A DNA stretch of 64,000 nt, taken from positions 2,294,001-2,358,000 of the forward strand of contig NZ_CP058559.1 of NCBI RefSeq assembly GCF_014467015.1, read 5' to 3'. Every line of letters starts with the position of its first letter. The stretch's first letter is position 1. The notes beneath the pieces were generated by a model, which worked only from the letters and a program-made list of their open reading frames with translations, was not told the DNA's origin and searched no databases. Shown one piece after another: positions 15,106 to 24,214 of the stretch. A program made the position numbers and the translations under genes. This DNA comes from Alkalicella caledoniensis. GTDB taxonomy: Bacteria; Bacillota; Proteinivoracia; Proteinivoracales; Proteinivoracaceae.

Positions 15106-17192
15106 TGGCAACAATACAAACATCTTTAAGATTGCATGATGGTATGACAGCAGGTATGAAGTCAATAAAAAATGCCTTGGATATTACAATAGGCAGCTTT
15201 GAAACCCTTCAGAATGTATCCAGCAATGCAATTGATAGCAACAGCATCAAGACAGCAAGGGAAGAATTAAACAAAGCACAATATGCTTTTGATAATGTGG
15301 AAAGAGAAATCAAGGAAGCTGATGCAGCACAAAGGAACTTCAATGATAATATCAGGAATGGTCAAGTGGCTGCTGATGGCTTATCAAGAAAAATTAAAAT
15401 GATAGCTGGAACATTGATTGGTATTGCTGGAATAAGAAAAGGAATCAGTGCCATTGGTGATTGGTTGGGGCTTGCGGATGTGCAAATTGCTTCAGAAAGA
15501 CAATTGGCAACTGTAATGGCAAATATGGGTGCAACAAAAGATGAATTTGAATCCATAAAGAAAACAGCTTCCAATATACAACTTGATACAACCTTTGGTG
15601 ATGAAGCATTACTTGGCGGTGCTGCTGAACTTGCCACTTATCTAAACTCAGGGGATGCAGTTGAAGCCATGATGGGAACACTTGCTAACTATGCAGCAGG
15701 TATGGGTGGAATGGATGTCAACAAGGCAGGAATGGTTGAATATGCAACACAGCTTGGAAAAGCTTTAGATGGTCAATTTGATGGTTTAAGAAAGAAAGGT
15801 TTTGATGTTACTGATGCACAGAAAGCCATAATTGAACATGGTACTGAAATGGAAAGAGTTGCAGTCATAACAGATATTATAGACCAGTCATGGGCAGGGC
15901 TTTCTGAAACATTGGCAAAAACACCACAGGGGCAAATTTTACAAATGAAAAACACCTGGGGTGATATTAAAGAAACTGTTGGAAATCACTTGTATCCTGC
16001 TGTTCTGCGGTTCTTCCAAACATTGAATTCAAACTTACCACAGGCTGAATCAATGATGATGGGGCTTGCTGGGGCACTAATAGTTGTAATTGACTTCATG
16101 ACCAATGCACTGAATGTGGCAACCGCTGTTTCAGGCTTCTTTGTTGATAATTGGTCACTAATAGCACCAATCATTTATGGTATTGCTGGGGCATTGTCGG
16201 TTTATTATGGGGCTGCATTGATGGGTGCTGCTGCAACTGGAATACTGAAGGCTGCCAAGATGCTTGCTGTTCCTGTCTATGCTGCTTTAACAGGGGCAAC
16301 AATGGCAAACACTGCTGCCCAATGGGGGTTGAATAAAGCCATGTATGCAAACCCCATTGTTTGGGTGATTATCCTTGTGGTGGCACTGATAGCAATATTC
16401 TATGCAGCAGTAGCAGCGGTGAATAAGTTTGCTGGAACATCAGTAAGTGCAACAGGTATCATCATGGGTGCTTTTGCAGTAGCAGGGGCATTTCTCTATA
16501 ATAGTTTTGTTGTTCCTCTTTGGAATGGCTTTGCAACCCTGGCAAACTTCTTTGCAAATGTGTTCAATGACCCTGTTGCATCCATCAAGATACTGTTCTT
16601 GGATATGGCTAAAACAGTAATTGGGTATATCAGCACAATGGCAAGTGCAATTGAAAAAGTCATCAACAAAATACCAGGTGTAACAGTTGACATGACCAGT
16701 GGACTTGATAACATTTACAGCAAGATTGAAGCAGCTTCCCAAAAGATTAAAAATGAATCTGAATGGGTTGAAGTTGTTGGAAGGTTGGATTATAAGCAAT
16801 ATGATAAAGCCTTTCAAGCTGGATACAGTGCTGGTGAAAACTTTGATAGTAGGTTCAGCCTTGGGAACATCCTTGATAGTGCTTCTAACTCATTAAGTGC
16901 CTATGAAATGGGTAACACTCTTGATGGAATTTATAATGGTGTTGATGATACTGCAATGAATACAGCATCTATGAAAGATTCCATGCAAGGAAGTGAAGAA
17001 ACCCTGAAATATATGAGGGATATAGCAGAAAAAGAAGCTGTCAACAGGTTCACTACTGCTGAATTAACACTAAACTTAAACAACACTTTTGGTGATATTC
17101 ATGAAAAAGCTGACCTTGATGGCATAGTAACCTATCTTGAAGAAAAGTTCATGGAAGCATTAGAAGTAGGTGCTGAAGGTGTCCATAAATAA
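15105..17192 (+). CDS. Phage tail tape-measure-like protein
   Basis: The 695-residue protein has a coiled-coil N-terminus (EELNKAQYAFDNVEREI) and a conserved tape-measure core (ASERQLATVMANMG, ALLGGAAELATYL). A long glycine/alanine-rich hydrophobic stretch with several membrane-like segments (residues 320-480) follows. Tape-measure proteins set siphophage tail length and help DNA entry; 695 residues would suit a tail of roughly 100 nm. No capsid, portal, major tail or large-terminase gene was recognised in the element, which is odd. ATG 15105 follows AGGGGTGAA. Confidence 0.75.
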   Translation: MATIQTSLRLHDGMTAGMKSIKNALDITIGSFETLQNVSSNAIDSNSIKTAREELNKAQYAFDNVEREIKEADAAQRNFNDNIRNGQVAADGLSRKIKMIAGTLIGIAGIRKGISAIGDWLGLADVQIASERQLATVMANMGATKDEFESIKKTASNIQLDTTFGDEALLGGAAELATYLNSGDAVEAMMGTLANYAAGMGGMDVNKAGMVEYATQLGKALDGQFDGLRKKGFDVTDAQKAIIEHGTEMERVAVITDIIDQSWAGLSETLAKTPQGQILQMKNTWGDIKETVGNHLYPAVLRFFQTLNSNLPQAESMMMGLAGALIVVIDFMTNALNVATAVSGFFVDNWSLIAPIIYGIAGALSVYYGAALMGAAATGILKAAKMLAVPVYAALTGATMANTAAQWGLNKAMYANPIVWVIILVVALIAIFYAAVAAVNKFAGTSVSATGIIMGAFAVAGAFLYNSFVVPLWNGFATLANFFANVFNDPVASIKILFLDMAKTVIGYISTMASAIEKVINKIPGVTVDMTSGLDNIYSKIEAASQKIKNESEWVEVVGRLDYKQYDKAFQAGYSAGENFDSRFSLGNILDSASNSLSAYEMGNTLDGIYNGVDDTAMNTASMKDSMQGSEETLKYMRDIAEKEAVNRFTTAELTLNLNNTFGDIHEKADLDGIVTYLEEKFMEALEVGAEGVHK

Positions 17193-17205
17193 GTATTAGT
17201 AATAC

Positions 17206-17237
17206 ACCCCCTGGGCTTCGGTTCAGGGGCTTTTTTT
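17206..17237 (+). terminator. Intrinsic terminator after the tape-measure gene
   Basis: CCCCTG pairs with CAGGGG around a GGCTTCGG-containing loop and is followed by TTTTTTT. Confidence 0.85.
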
Positions 17238-17352
17238 ATGCCCAATGACAGAACTTCCAAAGAAGTAACATCCTTCCCCATAATGTGACAACCCCATTTA
17301 TAATATAAGTAGGGCAGTTCTACTGCCAAATATTATTTTGGGAGGGTTCAGG

Positions 17353-19194
17353 ATGAACAGAAAACAAAGAAAAAGCATTGCAATTCTAATTATGGGGGTG
17401 TTCCTGCTTGCATTGGTGGCTGGTCATTCAATTCAACCAGTGGCAATGGCTTCTGATGAAATAACAAGGGAAGTCGATACAATACAAGAATTACTTTCAG
17501 CAATATATCATGCTTCAGATGGTGATGTTATTGGGATTACAGGAAGAATTGCAGTGCATTATGATGATTTGGTAATTGGGGGAAATGGTAAGCGTGTAAC
17601 CATAAAAAGAATGAATTCTGAAAGCCGAATAACTATGAATTCCAGCAATTACGTTGTGACCTTTCAGAACATTACCTTTGATGGTGCGGAAATTGTTTCA
17701 TCCCATCCATTTGTCTATTCGCAAGGTGATGTGCTTTTTGAGAATGTTAATTTTGTAAATTGTTATTCGTCAACTGAAGGTGGTGCGGTAAGGGTATTAA
17801 TGGGAAGTGCATACTTTGACAATTGCATTTTTGACAATAACAGAGCAGTTCAAGGTGGTCACATTTATGTATCTCAATACCCACCTTTCACAAATGTTGA
17901 AATTCATAACAGCACCTTTATAAATGGACATGCTACAAGTGATGGTGGCGCAATAAGGGTTGACAGGTCACCAACCACTTGCAACATATATTCCAGTATC
18001 ATAAAAGACAATTCAGCAGATAGTTATGGTGGTGGTATTTCCAATTATGGGCGAATGATAATTGAGGACACCAAACTTTATGATAACACTGCAACTTATG
18101 GCGGGGCAGATATTGCAAATGCTACTTATGGGAACTTAAACCTATTAGGAATGACTTTAGAAATCATGACAGACCTGTTTGAAGAAGATGGTATTGTTCC
18201 TTTAGGTTGGGTAAATGATTATGATTTTGAATCAGGTGTGGAATTCTTTGACATAGACCCTGAAGCAGATAATTCCCTTTTCAAGCTTGAATATGAAGTT
18301 CCACCAACAGAAGTGATTCTTGACCCTGAATCATTGGGTGTGGCTGGTGATGAAAAAATTACAGGGCTTGAATCAGGGAAGTATTATAAAGTCACAATGG
18401 ATGATGTTATAAGCTATACCAAGGCAGATGGAACACTGACCACAGATGAAGCAGAAGCTGAACCGCTTCTTGGAACTGAAATCATTGGTTTGACCAATGG
18501 GATGACATACAGGGTTGAAGAATACACCCGACCAGTTGAAGAAGAACCTGAAGAACCTGGTGATGATGAAGAACCCCTAGACCCCATTGATGATGAAGAA
18601 CCAAATGATGAAGAACCTGGTGAAGAAGATGAAACCCCTGGTGATGAAGAACAGGAAAATAATGACCAAGAAGAACAAGAGCAGGAAGAAACTGACCAGG
18701 ATGAAACTGAAGAAACTGAAACCCCTTCAGAATCAAATGCTGACCAGGTGAGTTCCCAAGAACAAAGTTCAACATCATCTTCTTCATCAAGGTCAACCAC
18801 AGATATTGCAGAAATCAATCCAAGTTCCAGTTCAACAGTCAATAATTATTTTTATGGTGATGACCGTTCCAGCAGCAACCACCAAACCCCATCAGATGCC
18901 CCTTACAGCTTACCAGTGGCACAATCAGGTGCAACCAATCCCCAAACACCAGTGACCCAAGAACAGACCATCAAAATTGATGCTGCAAGCCTTATTCCTG
19001 ATGGTGTGAAGGTTCAGGAAGATGGAAATGGGCTGACCATCAATGTCAATGTGAATGTTGGTTCTGAAGGTAATGGTGGAACTGTTCAGGCACAGGTTCA
19101 GCCTGATAATGGTATCCCTTTGGTTGATGTGGTGAAGATTTGCCTGTTGTTTGGTATCTTCATTTGTGTTTTCAAAAGACCTGGAAGCAATTAA
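17353..19194 (+). CDS. Secreted beta-helix protein with acidic stalk and C-terminal membrane anchor
   Basis: The 613-residue protein begins with a Sec signal (KSIAILIMGVFLLALVAG, likely cut after MAS). Residues 30-260 are a right-handed parallel beta-helix of the Pmp/pectate-lyase-like kind, with repeated N-x-x-F/I-x-N-(N/G)-x-A and GGA steps (FDNNRAVQGGHI, DNSADSYGGGI). An acidic Glu/Pro-rich stalk (about residues 390-460) and a Ser-rich zone follow. The end is a hydrophobic segment closed by KRPGSN. It is probably displayed on the cell surface as an adhesin or receptor-like decoy. It has its own transcription unit in the element and no sortase motif. ATG 17353 follows GGAGGG. Confidence 0.7.
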   Translation: MNRKQRKSIAILIMGVFLLALVAGHSIQPVAMASDEITREVDTIQELLSAIYHASDGDVIGITGRIAVHYDDLVIGGNGKRVTIKRMNSESRITMNSSNYVVTFQNITFDGAEIVSSHPFVYSQGDVLFENVNFVNCYSSTEGGAVRVLMGSAYFDNCIFDNNRAVQGGHIYVSQYPPFTNVEIHNSTFINGHATSDGGAIRVDRSPTTCNIYSSIIKDNSADSYGGGISNYGRMIIEDTKLYDNTATYGGADIANATYGNLNLLGMTLEIMTDLFEEDGIVPLGWVNDYDFESGVEFFDIDPEADNSLFKLEYEVPPTEVILDPESLGVAGDEKITGLESGKYYKVTMDDVISYTKADGTLTTDEAEAEPLLGTEIIGLTNGMTYRVEEYTRPVEEEPEEPGDDEEPLDPIDDEEPNDEEPGEEDETPGDEEQENNDQEEQEQEETDQDETEETETPSESNADQVSSQEQSSTSSSSSRSTTDIAEINPSSSSTVNNYFYGDDRSSSNHQTPSDAPYSLPVAQSGATNPQTPVTQEQTIKIDAASLIPDGVKVQEDGNGLTINVNVNVGSEGNGGTVQAQVQPDNGIPLVDVVKICLLFGIFICVFKRPGSN

Positions 19195-19363
19195 GCCTTT
19201 ATTTTGCCTTCTAAGGGGCTTTTAATACCTGGGGGATATAACCCCTTACCCATGCCCTGAAAGAAGCACAGGGGCAACCTGGCAGGGCAGGACAAGCAGA
19301 ATAAGGGGTGTCGTTGTAATCGACCCCCTTTTTAAGATATAATCAAGAAAGGGGTGTATATTC

Positions 19364-19693
19364 ATGGAAATAAAGATTGATGAAAAGCAAATTGCAGAAG
19401 CAATAATAAGTGAACTGAAAAGACATAACTTCATTGGTGAAAAGCAGAATGTTACTGTTGTTTATAATGCTGAATCAAATGATGTGCTTCATACAGTTTC
19501 AGAAGTTGCAAAACTATTGAAAACCAATCCTTCTTATGTATATGACCTAATTCGGGCAGGACTACTTCCAGGCTTGAAGCTTGGTTCAATGAAGGTGGCA
19601 CGTTCTTCCTTGATGGAATTCCTTGAAAAATATCAGAACCATGACCTGACAGACCCATTCAATATAAAGCCATTGGAACAAATTAATGCTTGA
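19364..19693 (+). CDS. Excisionase-like HTH protein, copy 2
   Basis: The 109-residue protein carries a winged helix (TVSEVAKLLKTNPSYVYDLI, then LKLGSMKVARSSLMEFL) that is a clear paralogue of the protein at 7594-7830, including the tail D-L-(S/T)-(N/D)-P. It has 40 extra N-terminal residues. ATG 19364 follows AAAGGGGTG. Its position close to attR, mirrored by copy 1 on the left side, suggests a role in excision or in controlling the right-end genes. Confidence 0.7.
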   Translation: MEIKIDEKQIAEAIISELKRHNFIGEKQNVTVVYNAESNDVLHTVSEVAKLLKTNPSYVYDLIRAGLLPGLKLGSMKVARSSLMEFLEKYQNHDLTDPFNIKPLEQINA

Positions 19694-19952
19694 ATTAGCC
19701 TTATTACTTGAACCACTAATTCAAGCACAGGCGAAGGAGAATAAATCTTCAAATGGTGGAGATAGATAATCGGAGTGTCAGAAATCTGACAAAGCGATAA
19801 TTAAAAAAATCGACACTAAAAAAGAAATCGCAAAACTTGCAGGTGTATCCCATGATACTGTGAACAAGTATAAAAATAACAAACAGGGTGGAATTGCCAC
19901 CCTGTTTCCACCCTTGAGGACAATTTATTCAAATATGTCAAAATGGATTTAG
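19692..19952 (+). pseudogene. Broken HTH fragment of a phage DNA-binding protein
   Basis: Read in one frame, the sequence gives ELALLLEPLIQAQAKEN, then an in-frame TAA at 19767, then IDTKKEIAKLAGVSHDTVNKYK. The IDTKKEIAK-AGVSHDT motif is typical of HTH regions in phage ParB-like proteins. Loss of the start and the internal stop mark it as a remnant at the right end of the element. Confidence 0.6.
19881..19913 (+). repeat. Right-end hairpin resembling the left-end integrase terminator
   Basis: AAACAGGGTGG-AATTG-CCACCCTGTTT is followed by CCACCC. The left end (5330-5361) has AGGGTGG-TTTTG-CCACCCTTTTGCCACCCT. The similarity includes the trailing CCACCC, which a plain terminator would not need. 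Confidence 0.6.
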
Positions 19953-19967
19953 TAAAGAATAATAAAA
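19947..19967 (+). repeat. 21-bp direct repeat near attR, copy 1
   Basis: ATTTAGTAAAGAATAATAAA plus one A is repeated exactly at 20020-20040, 73 bp further on and 18 bp before attR. This is a likely arm-type site for integrase or Xis. Confidence 0.65.
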
Positions 19968-20019
19968 CAGTTTCCGAAAAATGCCCATGTTATAAGGGTT
20001 ACAGGATGCAGGTAAATGT

Positions 20020-20040
20020 ATTTAGTAAAGAATAATAAAA
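20020..20040 (+). repeat. 21-bp direct repeat near attR, copy 2
   Basis: This is the second exact copy of the 21-bp repeat at 19947-19967, placed immediately inside the attR core. Confidence 0.65.
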
Positions 20041-20058
20041 GTGTTTTTGTTACTCTCA

Positions 20059-20122
20059 ACATACGGGACATGTGGAGTGTGTGGCAAGGCTTACTAGGGT
20101 AAAAGTTAATACGATGTTTTAG
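20059..20122 (+). other. attR: attR core followed by the displaced native rlmD 3' tail
   Basis: ACATACGGGACATGT (20059-20073) is identical to attL. Read in the rlmD frame it continues HTGHVECVARLTRVKVNTMF-TAG, a normal RlmD C-terminus. Recombining it with attL would restore the pre-insertion gene. The native terminator follows at 20134. Confidence 0.8.
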
Positions 20123-20133
20123 AGGGTAAAGGA

Positions 20134-20168
20134 CCTCTAGGCAACATGTGCCTAGAGGTTTATTTTTT
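20134..20168 (+). terminator. Original rlmD terminator
   Basis: CCTCTAGGCA-ACATG-TGCCTAGAGG is followed by TTTATTTTTT, directly after the displaced rlmD tail. Confidence 0.85.
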
Positions 20169-20235
20169 GTAGCAGAGCTCAATTATTTGTTAGAATAGTA
20201 ATAAATCATTACTTTAGTGCCTTCACCTTACTTTA

Positions 20236-20293
20236 TTGACAAACTAGATTAAAGAGCATATTCTAAAGGTATAGCCCACCCTAGGGGGGATTA
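20236..20293 (+). promoter_or_regulatory. csoR promoter with CsoR-type operator
   Basis: TTGACA (20236-20241), 17 bases and TATTCT (20259-20264) form the promoter. TAGCCCACCCTAGGGGGGAT at 20272-20291 has the C-run/TA/G-run pattern of copper-responsive CsoR operators and covers the expected transcription start. Confidence 0.65.
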
Positions 20294-20326
20294 TAATAAG
20301 AAGAAATGTATGTGGGAGGGATAAAA

Positions 20327-20596
20327 ATGAAATCAGAAAAAGAAAAAGAAAAAGTCACAAGACTTTTAAAAACTGCTAGAGGACAGCTTGATGGACTACT
20401 TAAAATGGTCGAGGATGATCGTTATTGTATTGATATATCAAATCAGCTTATGGCAACAATGGCTATTTTGCGAAACGTTAATAGAGAAGTGCTACACTCT
20501 CACTTGGGTAACTGCGTTGAAGCAGCTTTTGAAAAAGGCGACTCTCACGTGAAGATACAAGAAATTATGCAAGTTATGGATAAGCTTTCTAAATAG
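20327..20596 (+). CDS. csoR: Copper-sensing repressor CsoR
   Basis: The 89-residue all-helical protein keeps the Cu(I) ligand set C-H-C: Cys in DRYCIDIS, then His and Cys in LHSHLGNC. The apo-protein binds GC-rich operators and lets go when Cu(I) binds. ATG 20327 follows GGGAGGG; an upstream ATG overlaps the promoter side. Operator-like sequences lie in front of this gene and in front of copA (20804-20832), so it probably controls itself and copA. Confidence 0.88.
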   Translation: MKSEKEKEKVTRLLKTARGQLDGLLKMVEDDRYCIDISNQLMATMAILRNVNREVLHSHLGNCVEAAFEKGDSHVKIQEIMQVMDKLSK

Positions 20597-20697
20597 CCTT
20601 AAACATTGGGTATGCTAAGGCGTTTCGTTGATGGATAAAAATAGATAAATTAAGGTTACGGAAAAGTTTAATTTATGTTAATATCGTGTACTTATAA

Positions 20698-20735
20698 GGA
20701 ACCCCCCTCAGATTATCATAGTCTGAGGGGGGTTC
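20698..20735. terminator. Strong symmetric hairpin between csoR and copA
   Basis: GGAACCCCCCTCAGA pairs with TCTGAGGGGGGTTC over an 8-base loop. It separates the csoR and copA units. There is no clear T run directly after the stem. Confidence 0.7.
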
Positions 20736-20765
20736 TGAGTTACGGCAAATTTTTATGAGACACTA

Positions 20766-20832
20766 TTGACAATGACAATGCAATATGTTAAATTGGTATT
20801 AACTAATACCCCACGGGGGGAGGGGGGTATCA
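20766..20832 (+). promoter_or_regulatory. copA promoter with CsoR-type operator
   Basis: TTGACA (20766-20771) and TTAAAT 16 bases later are followed by ATACCCC...GGGGTAT (20806-20830), an inverted repeat with C and G runs like the csoR operator. Confidence 0.65.
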
Positions 20833-20918
20833 GTTAAGGTTTGCATTGTCCTTTAGATTTAAAATAAGTTTGTAAATAATTAAAGCAGACACCCAAAAGG
20901 GGAGGAAGGAGAAAAGTT

Positions 20919-23363
20919 ATGGCAGATAAAAAAACAGTATTTAAAGTAGAAGGTATGAATTGTGCTGCATGTTCAAGCAAAATTGAGAGAGCATTACAGA
21001 AGTTGGAAGGAGTGGATTCAGTTCAGGTTAACCTTACAACTGAAAAAGCTTATATAAGCTATAATGATAAAATTATGTTAGCTGACATTAAGAAGCAAAT
21101 TCAAAAAGTAGGTTATAAGGTTGTAGAGGAAACGGAAAAGCTGACTATTGAGATAGAAGGTATGCATTGCGCTTCATGCTCTAGTAAGATAGAGAGAGCT
21201 CTAAATAAAAAGGAGGGGATTATAGAGGCGTCTGTTAATTTAGCCTTGAACAATGCCGCTGTTTCATTCAATAAAGATATGATATCCCAAGATGAAATAA
21301 TTTCAGCTATAAATAAGCAGGGATACAAAGCAAGGATTAAAACGGAGCAAAAAGAGGATGAAATAGATAAAGACGAAAAGAGATTAAAGGATTCAAAAGG
21401 CAGAATGATTTGCGCTTGGGCTTTTACGGGCCCGGCGGCTATTTGGATGCTCATAGCAATGTCTATCGGAGGTCACGCCCATGGAGAATCAGCACTTTTC
21501 GATATTGGTATGCTTGTTCTAGCTGCACCTGTACTCTTTTGGGTAGGTAGAGATGTTTTTACATCCGCATTCAATTCTGTAAGACATGGTAGTGCAAATA
21601 TGGATGTTCTGATAGCAATTGGGACTTTAGCAGCCTTCGTTACGGGAATTTTAGTGTTCGTAGTTCCTGTGGAAAACTATGCAGGTGTAGCCGGTATGAT
21701 AATGGCCTTCCACCTTACTGGCCGCTACATTGAAACTAAGGCCAAGGGAAGAGCTTCCCAGGCTATAAAAAAACTCCTTGAACTAGGTGCAAAAACCGCA
21801 ATTGTTCTTGTTGATAATAAAGAAAAGGAAATTCCAGTGGAAGAAATTCAACTGGGCGACATTATGGTTGTGAAACCTGGTCAAAAAGTTCCCACTGATG
21901 GACTGGTAACATGGGGCGAAAGTTCTGTGGATGAGTCCATGGCAACTGGTGAATCAATGCCTGTAACTAAAAAGACCGGTGATGAAGTCATCGGATCCAC
22001 AGTAAACAGTCATGGTGTGCTTCATGTGAAAGCAACGAAAGTAGGCAAGGACACATTCTTATCTCAGGTTATTAAGATGGTTGAGGAAGCACAAGGAACT
22101 AAGGTGCCGATCCAGGAATTCGCAGATAGAGTAACTGGATTCTTCGTACCAGCAGTTCTAGTTATAGCAGCGGTTACTTTTTTCGCTTGGGTAGTATTCC
22201 CTAGTCAAATGTCAAGTGCACTTATGAGTGTGGGGCATTATATACCTTGGGTAAACCATCATCTCTCAGGGCCTATGCTAGCTCTTTATTCTACGATAGC
22301 GGTTCTTGTCATCGCGTGTCCCTGTGCACTAGGTTTAGCTACACCAACTGCTTTGATGGTTGGGAGTGGATTAGGGGCAGAAAATGGTATTTTAATTAGA
22401 AAAGGTGAAGCTATTCAAACAATGAAAGAAGCAAAAGTAATTGTTTTTGATAAAACGGGAACAATTACAAAAGGGAAACCAGAGTTAACAGATATCATAA
22501 CAGTAAATGGAGATGAAGGGGTGCTACTGAGCTATGCCACCACCCTAGAAAAAAGTTCTGAGCATCCAATAGCTAAAGCTATCGTAGAGGCTGGAGAGAA
22601 AAGAGAAGTTCCTCTATACCAGGTTGAAAAGTTTAACAGTATAACAGGTAAGGGTGTAACAGGTAACATTGATGGAAAACTAATTTTCGCTGGTAACCGT
22701 AAGCTAATGAATGAACATGATGTTGACTTAGAAAATCATGAGCAAAAAATAATTGACCTGGAAAACGAAGGTAAAACTGTAATCATGGTAGCTGAGAAAG
22801 GAAAACTACTTGGGATTATGGCTGTTGCAGATACTCTTAAAGAAGATTCCTTTCAGGCACTAGAGGAACTTAGAAAGATGGGTATTAAAACCTATATGAT
22901 AACAGGTGATAACCATAGAACTGCCCAAGCAATTGCTAAAAAGGTTGGAATAAGTGAAGTGTTAGCAGATGTTTTACCAGATGGCAAAGTGGACAAAATC
23001 AAGGAATTGCAGGGTATGGGTTACAAGGTAGCCATGGTTGGAGACGGTATAAATGATGCACCTGCTCTAACTCAAAGTGATGTAGGTATTGCTATAGGAA
23101 CGGGAACTGACATAGCCATTGAAGCTGCAGACATTACAGTGGTAAGGGGTAACTTAACTGCGGTGGTTTCAGCTGTTAAATTATCCAAGGCTACATTTAC
23201 TAAGATTGAACAAAACCTTTTCTGGGCGTTTTTCTACAACACAGTTGCCATACCCTTAGCTATATTAGGTTTACTTCACCCGGTGATAGCAGAAGCGGCA
23301 ATGGCAATTAGCTCTATAAGTGTTGTTGCAAATGCAAACCTGTTAAGAAGGACTAAGATTTAA
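20919..23363 (+). CDS. copA: Copper-exporting P1B-type ATPase CopA
   Basis: The 814-residue ATP-driven pump exports Cu(I) across the membrane. Two N-terminal heavy-metal-associated domains have GMNCAAC (near residue 14) and GMHCASC (near residue 88). The membrane CPC ligand is in [13 protein letters not shown] (about residue 467), the phosphorylation site in DKTGT (about 511) and the hinge in GDGINDAP (about 707). ATG 20919 follows GGGGAGGAAGGAG. It forms a unit with an unknown 98-residue gene and copZ. Confidence 0.95.
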   Translation: MADKKTVFKVEGMNCAACSSKIERALQKLEGVDSVQVNLTTEKAYISYNDKIMLADIKKQIQKVGYKVVEETEKLTIEIEGMHCASCSSKIERALNKKEGIIEASVNLALNNAAVSFNKDMISQDEIISAINKQGYKARIKTEQKEDEIDKDEKRLKDSKGRMICAWAFTGPAAIWMLIAMSIGGHAHGESALFDIGMLVLAAPVLFWVGRDVFTSAFNSVRHGSANMDVLIAIGTLAAFVTGILVFVVPVENYAGVAGMIMAFHLTGRYIETKAKGRASQAIKKLLELGAKTAIVLVDNKEKEIPVEEIQLGDIMVVKPGQKVPTDGLVTWGESSVDESMATGESMPVTKKTGDEVIGSTVNSHGVLHVKATKVGKDTFLSQVIKMVEEAQGTKVPIQEFADRVTGFFVPAVLVIAAVTFFAWVVFPSQMSSALMSVGHYIPWVNHHLSGPMLALYSTIAVLVIACPCALGLATPTALMVGSGLGAENGILIRKGEAIQTMKEAKVIVFDKTGTITKGKPELTDIITVNGDEGVLLSYATTLEKSSEHPIAKAIVEAGEKREVPLYQVEKFNSITGKGVTGNIDGKLIFAGNRKLMNEHDVDLENHEQKIIDLENEGKTVIMVAEKGKLLGIMAVADTLKEDSFQALEELRKMGIKTYMITGDNHRTAQAIAKKVGISEVLADVLPDGKVDKIKELQGMGYKVAMVGDGINDAPALTQSDVGIAIGTGTDIAIEAADITVVRGNLTAVVSAVKLSKATFTKIEQNLFWAFFYNTVAIPLAILGLLHPVIAEAAMAISSISVVANANLLRRTKI

Positions 23364-23425
23364 GGAAGCTTTAATAGCAGAAATAGCAGATTAAAAACGG
23401 GTTAATGTGGTTAGGAGGTTAAGTT

Positions 23426-23722
23426 GTGAAACAAGAAAAATTTATATCACTATCTTCAAAGGCTAAATATACTTTTGTGAATGGATTAAATGAGTTATTG
23501 AGCTTTTTGAAAGACGATAATCCCAAAATACTATCATCTGAAGAAAAAGAAGCCATAATGGATAGGTTAATTAGCATAAATATACAAATTGATGAAATTA
23601 AGTCCATGGTTGAAAATGATGACGACTATTCAGATATCATTAAGCAAATTGAATATTCACGAAGAGCGTTAACCGCCACAGAAATGCTGTTACTAGAAAG
23701 TCATTCTGTACCATTGCAGTAG
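23426..23722 (+). CDS. Unknown 98-residue protein in the copper operon
   Basis: GTG 23426 follows AGGAGG with a good gap. The protein is helical and highly charged with no cysteine, so it is not a metal chaperone of known type. It lies between copA and copZ, 62 bp after copA and 51 bp before copZ, and is probably cotranscribed. Its length and helical nature loosely recall CsoR-like helical proteins, but the C-H-C ligands are missing. I do not recognise a family. Confidence 0.6.
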   Translation: MKQEKFISLSSKAKYTFVNGLNELLSFLKDDNPKILSSEEKEAIMDRLISINIQIDEIKSMVENDDDYSDIIKQIEYSRRALTATEMLLLESHSVPLQ

Positions 23723-23773
23723 CAGGGCGAGAGCATAAAAAATAAGATTTTATCTAATCGAAAGGGAGAGAAT

Positions 23774-23992
23774 ATGATGACAAAAAAAATACTGGTTGAA
23801 GGAATGAAGTGTGGAAACTGTATTAAACATGTGGAAATATCCTTAAGAGGTATAAGCGGAGTAAACAGTGTAGATGTAAATTTAGGGAAAAAGGAAATTT
23901 TAGTAGGAATAAGCTGTGAAGTTAGCAATGAAGTTATAGAGAATGCTATTAATTCAGAAAAGTACAATGTAGTGCAAATAGAAACGTTATAG
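23774..23992 (+). CDS. copZ: Copper chaperone CopZ
   Basis: This single 72-residue heavy-metal-associated domain has the Cu(I) site GMKCGNC near residue 11 and a ferredoxin-like fold pattern. It carries Cu(I) in the cytoplasm to CopA. ATG 23774 follows GGGAGAG. It is the last gene of the copA unit and is followed by a strong terminator. Confidence 0.85.
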   Translation: MMTKKILVEGMKCGNCIKHVEISLRGISGVNSVDVNLGKKEILVGISCEVSNEVIENAINSEKYNVVQIETL

Positions 23993-24004
23993 TGATAGAT
24001 AGCA

Positions 24005-24040
24005 TGAGCCTTGGCAAATTTGACCAAGGCTCTTATTTTT
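24005..24040 (+). terminator. Terminator after copZ
   Basis: GAGCCTTGG and CCAAGGCTC pair over an AT-rich loop and are followed by TTATTTTT. Confidence 0.85.
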
Positions 24041-24214
24041 GTATTTCTTTAATTGAACAGTGAAAACAAATACTTAATACTTGAGAAATGACAACTCCTT
24101 TGAATAATCGCAAATTAGGGAGCTCCCCTAATATTATTAAAGGTGTTAAGCATCTCAAGGAACTTGAGAGCAAGTGCTATCCATTTAGTATTTTTGTTTA
24201 CACTATCAACTCCA

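Noticed and set aside
18414-18842. Long minus-strand Ser-rich frame
   Set aside because: It is the reverse reading of the Glu/Pro-rich stalk of the beta-helix protein; low complexity, no start signal.
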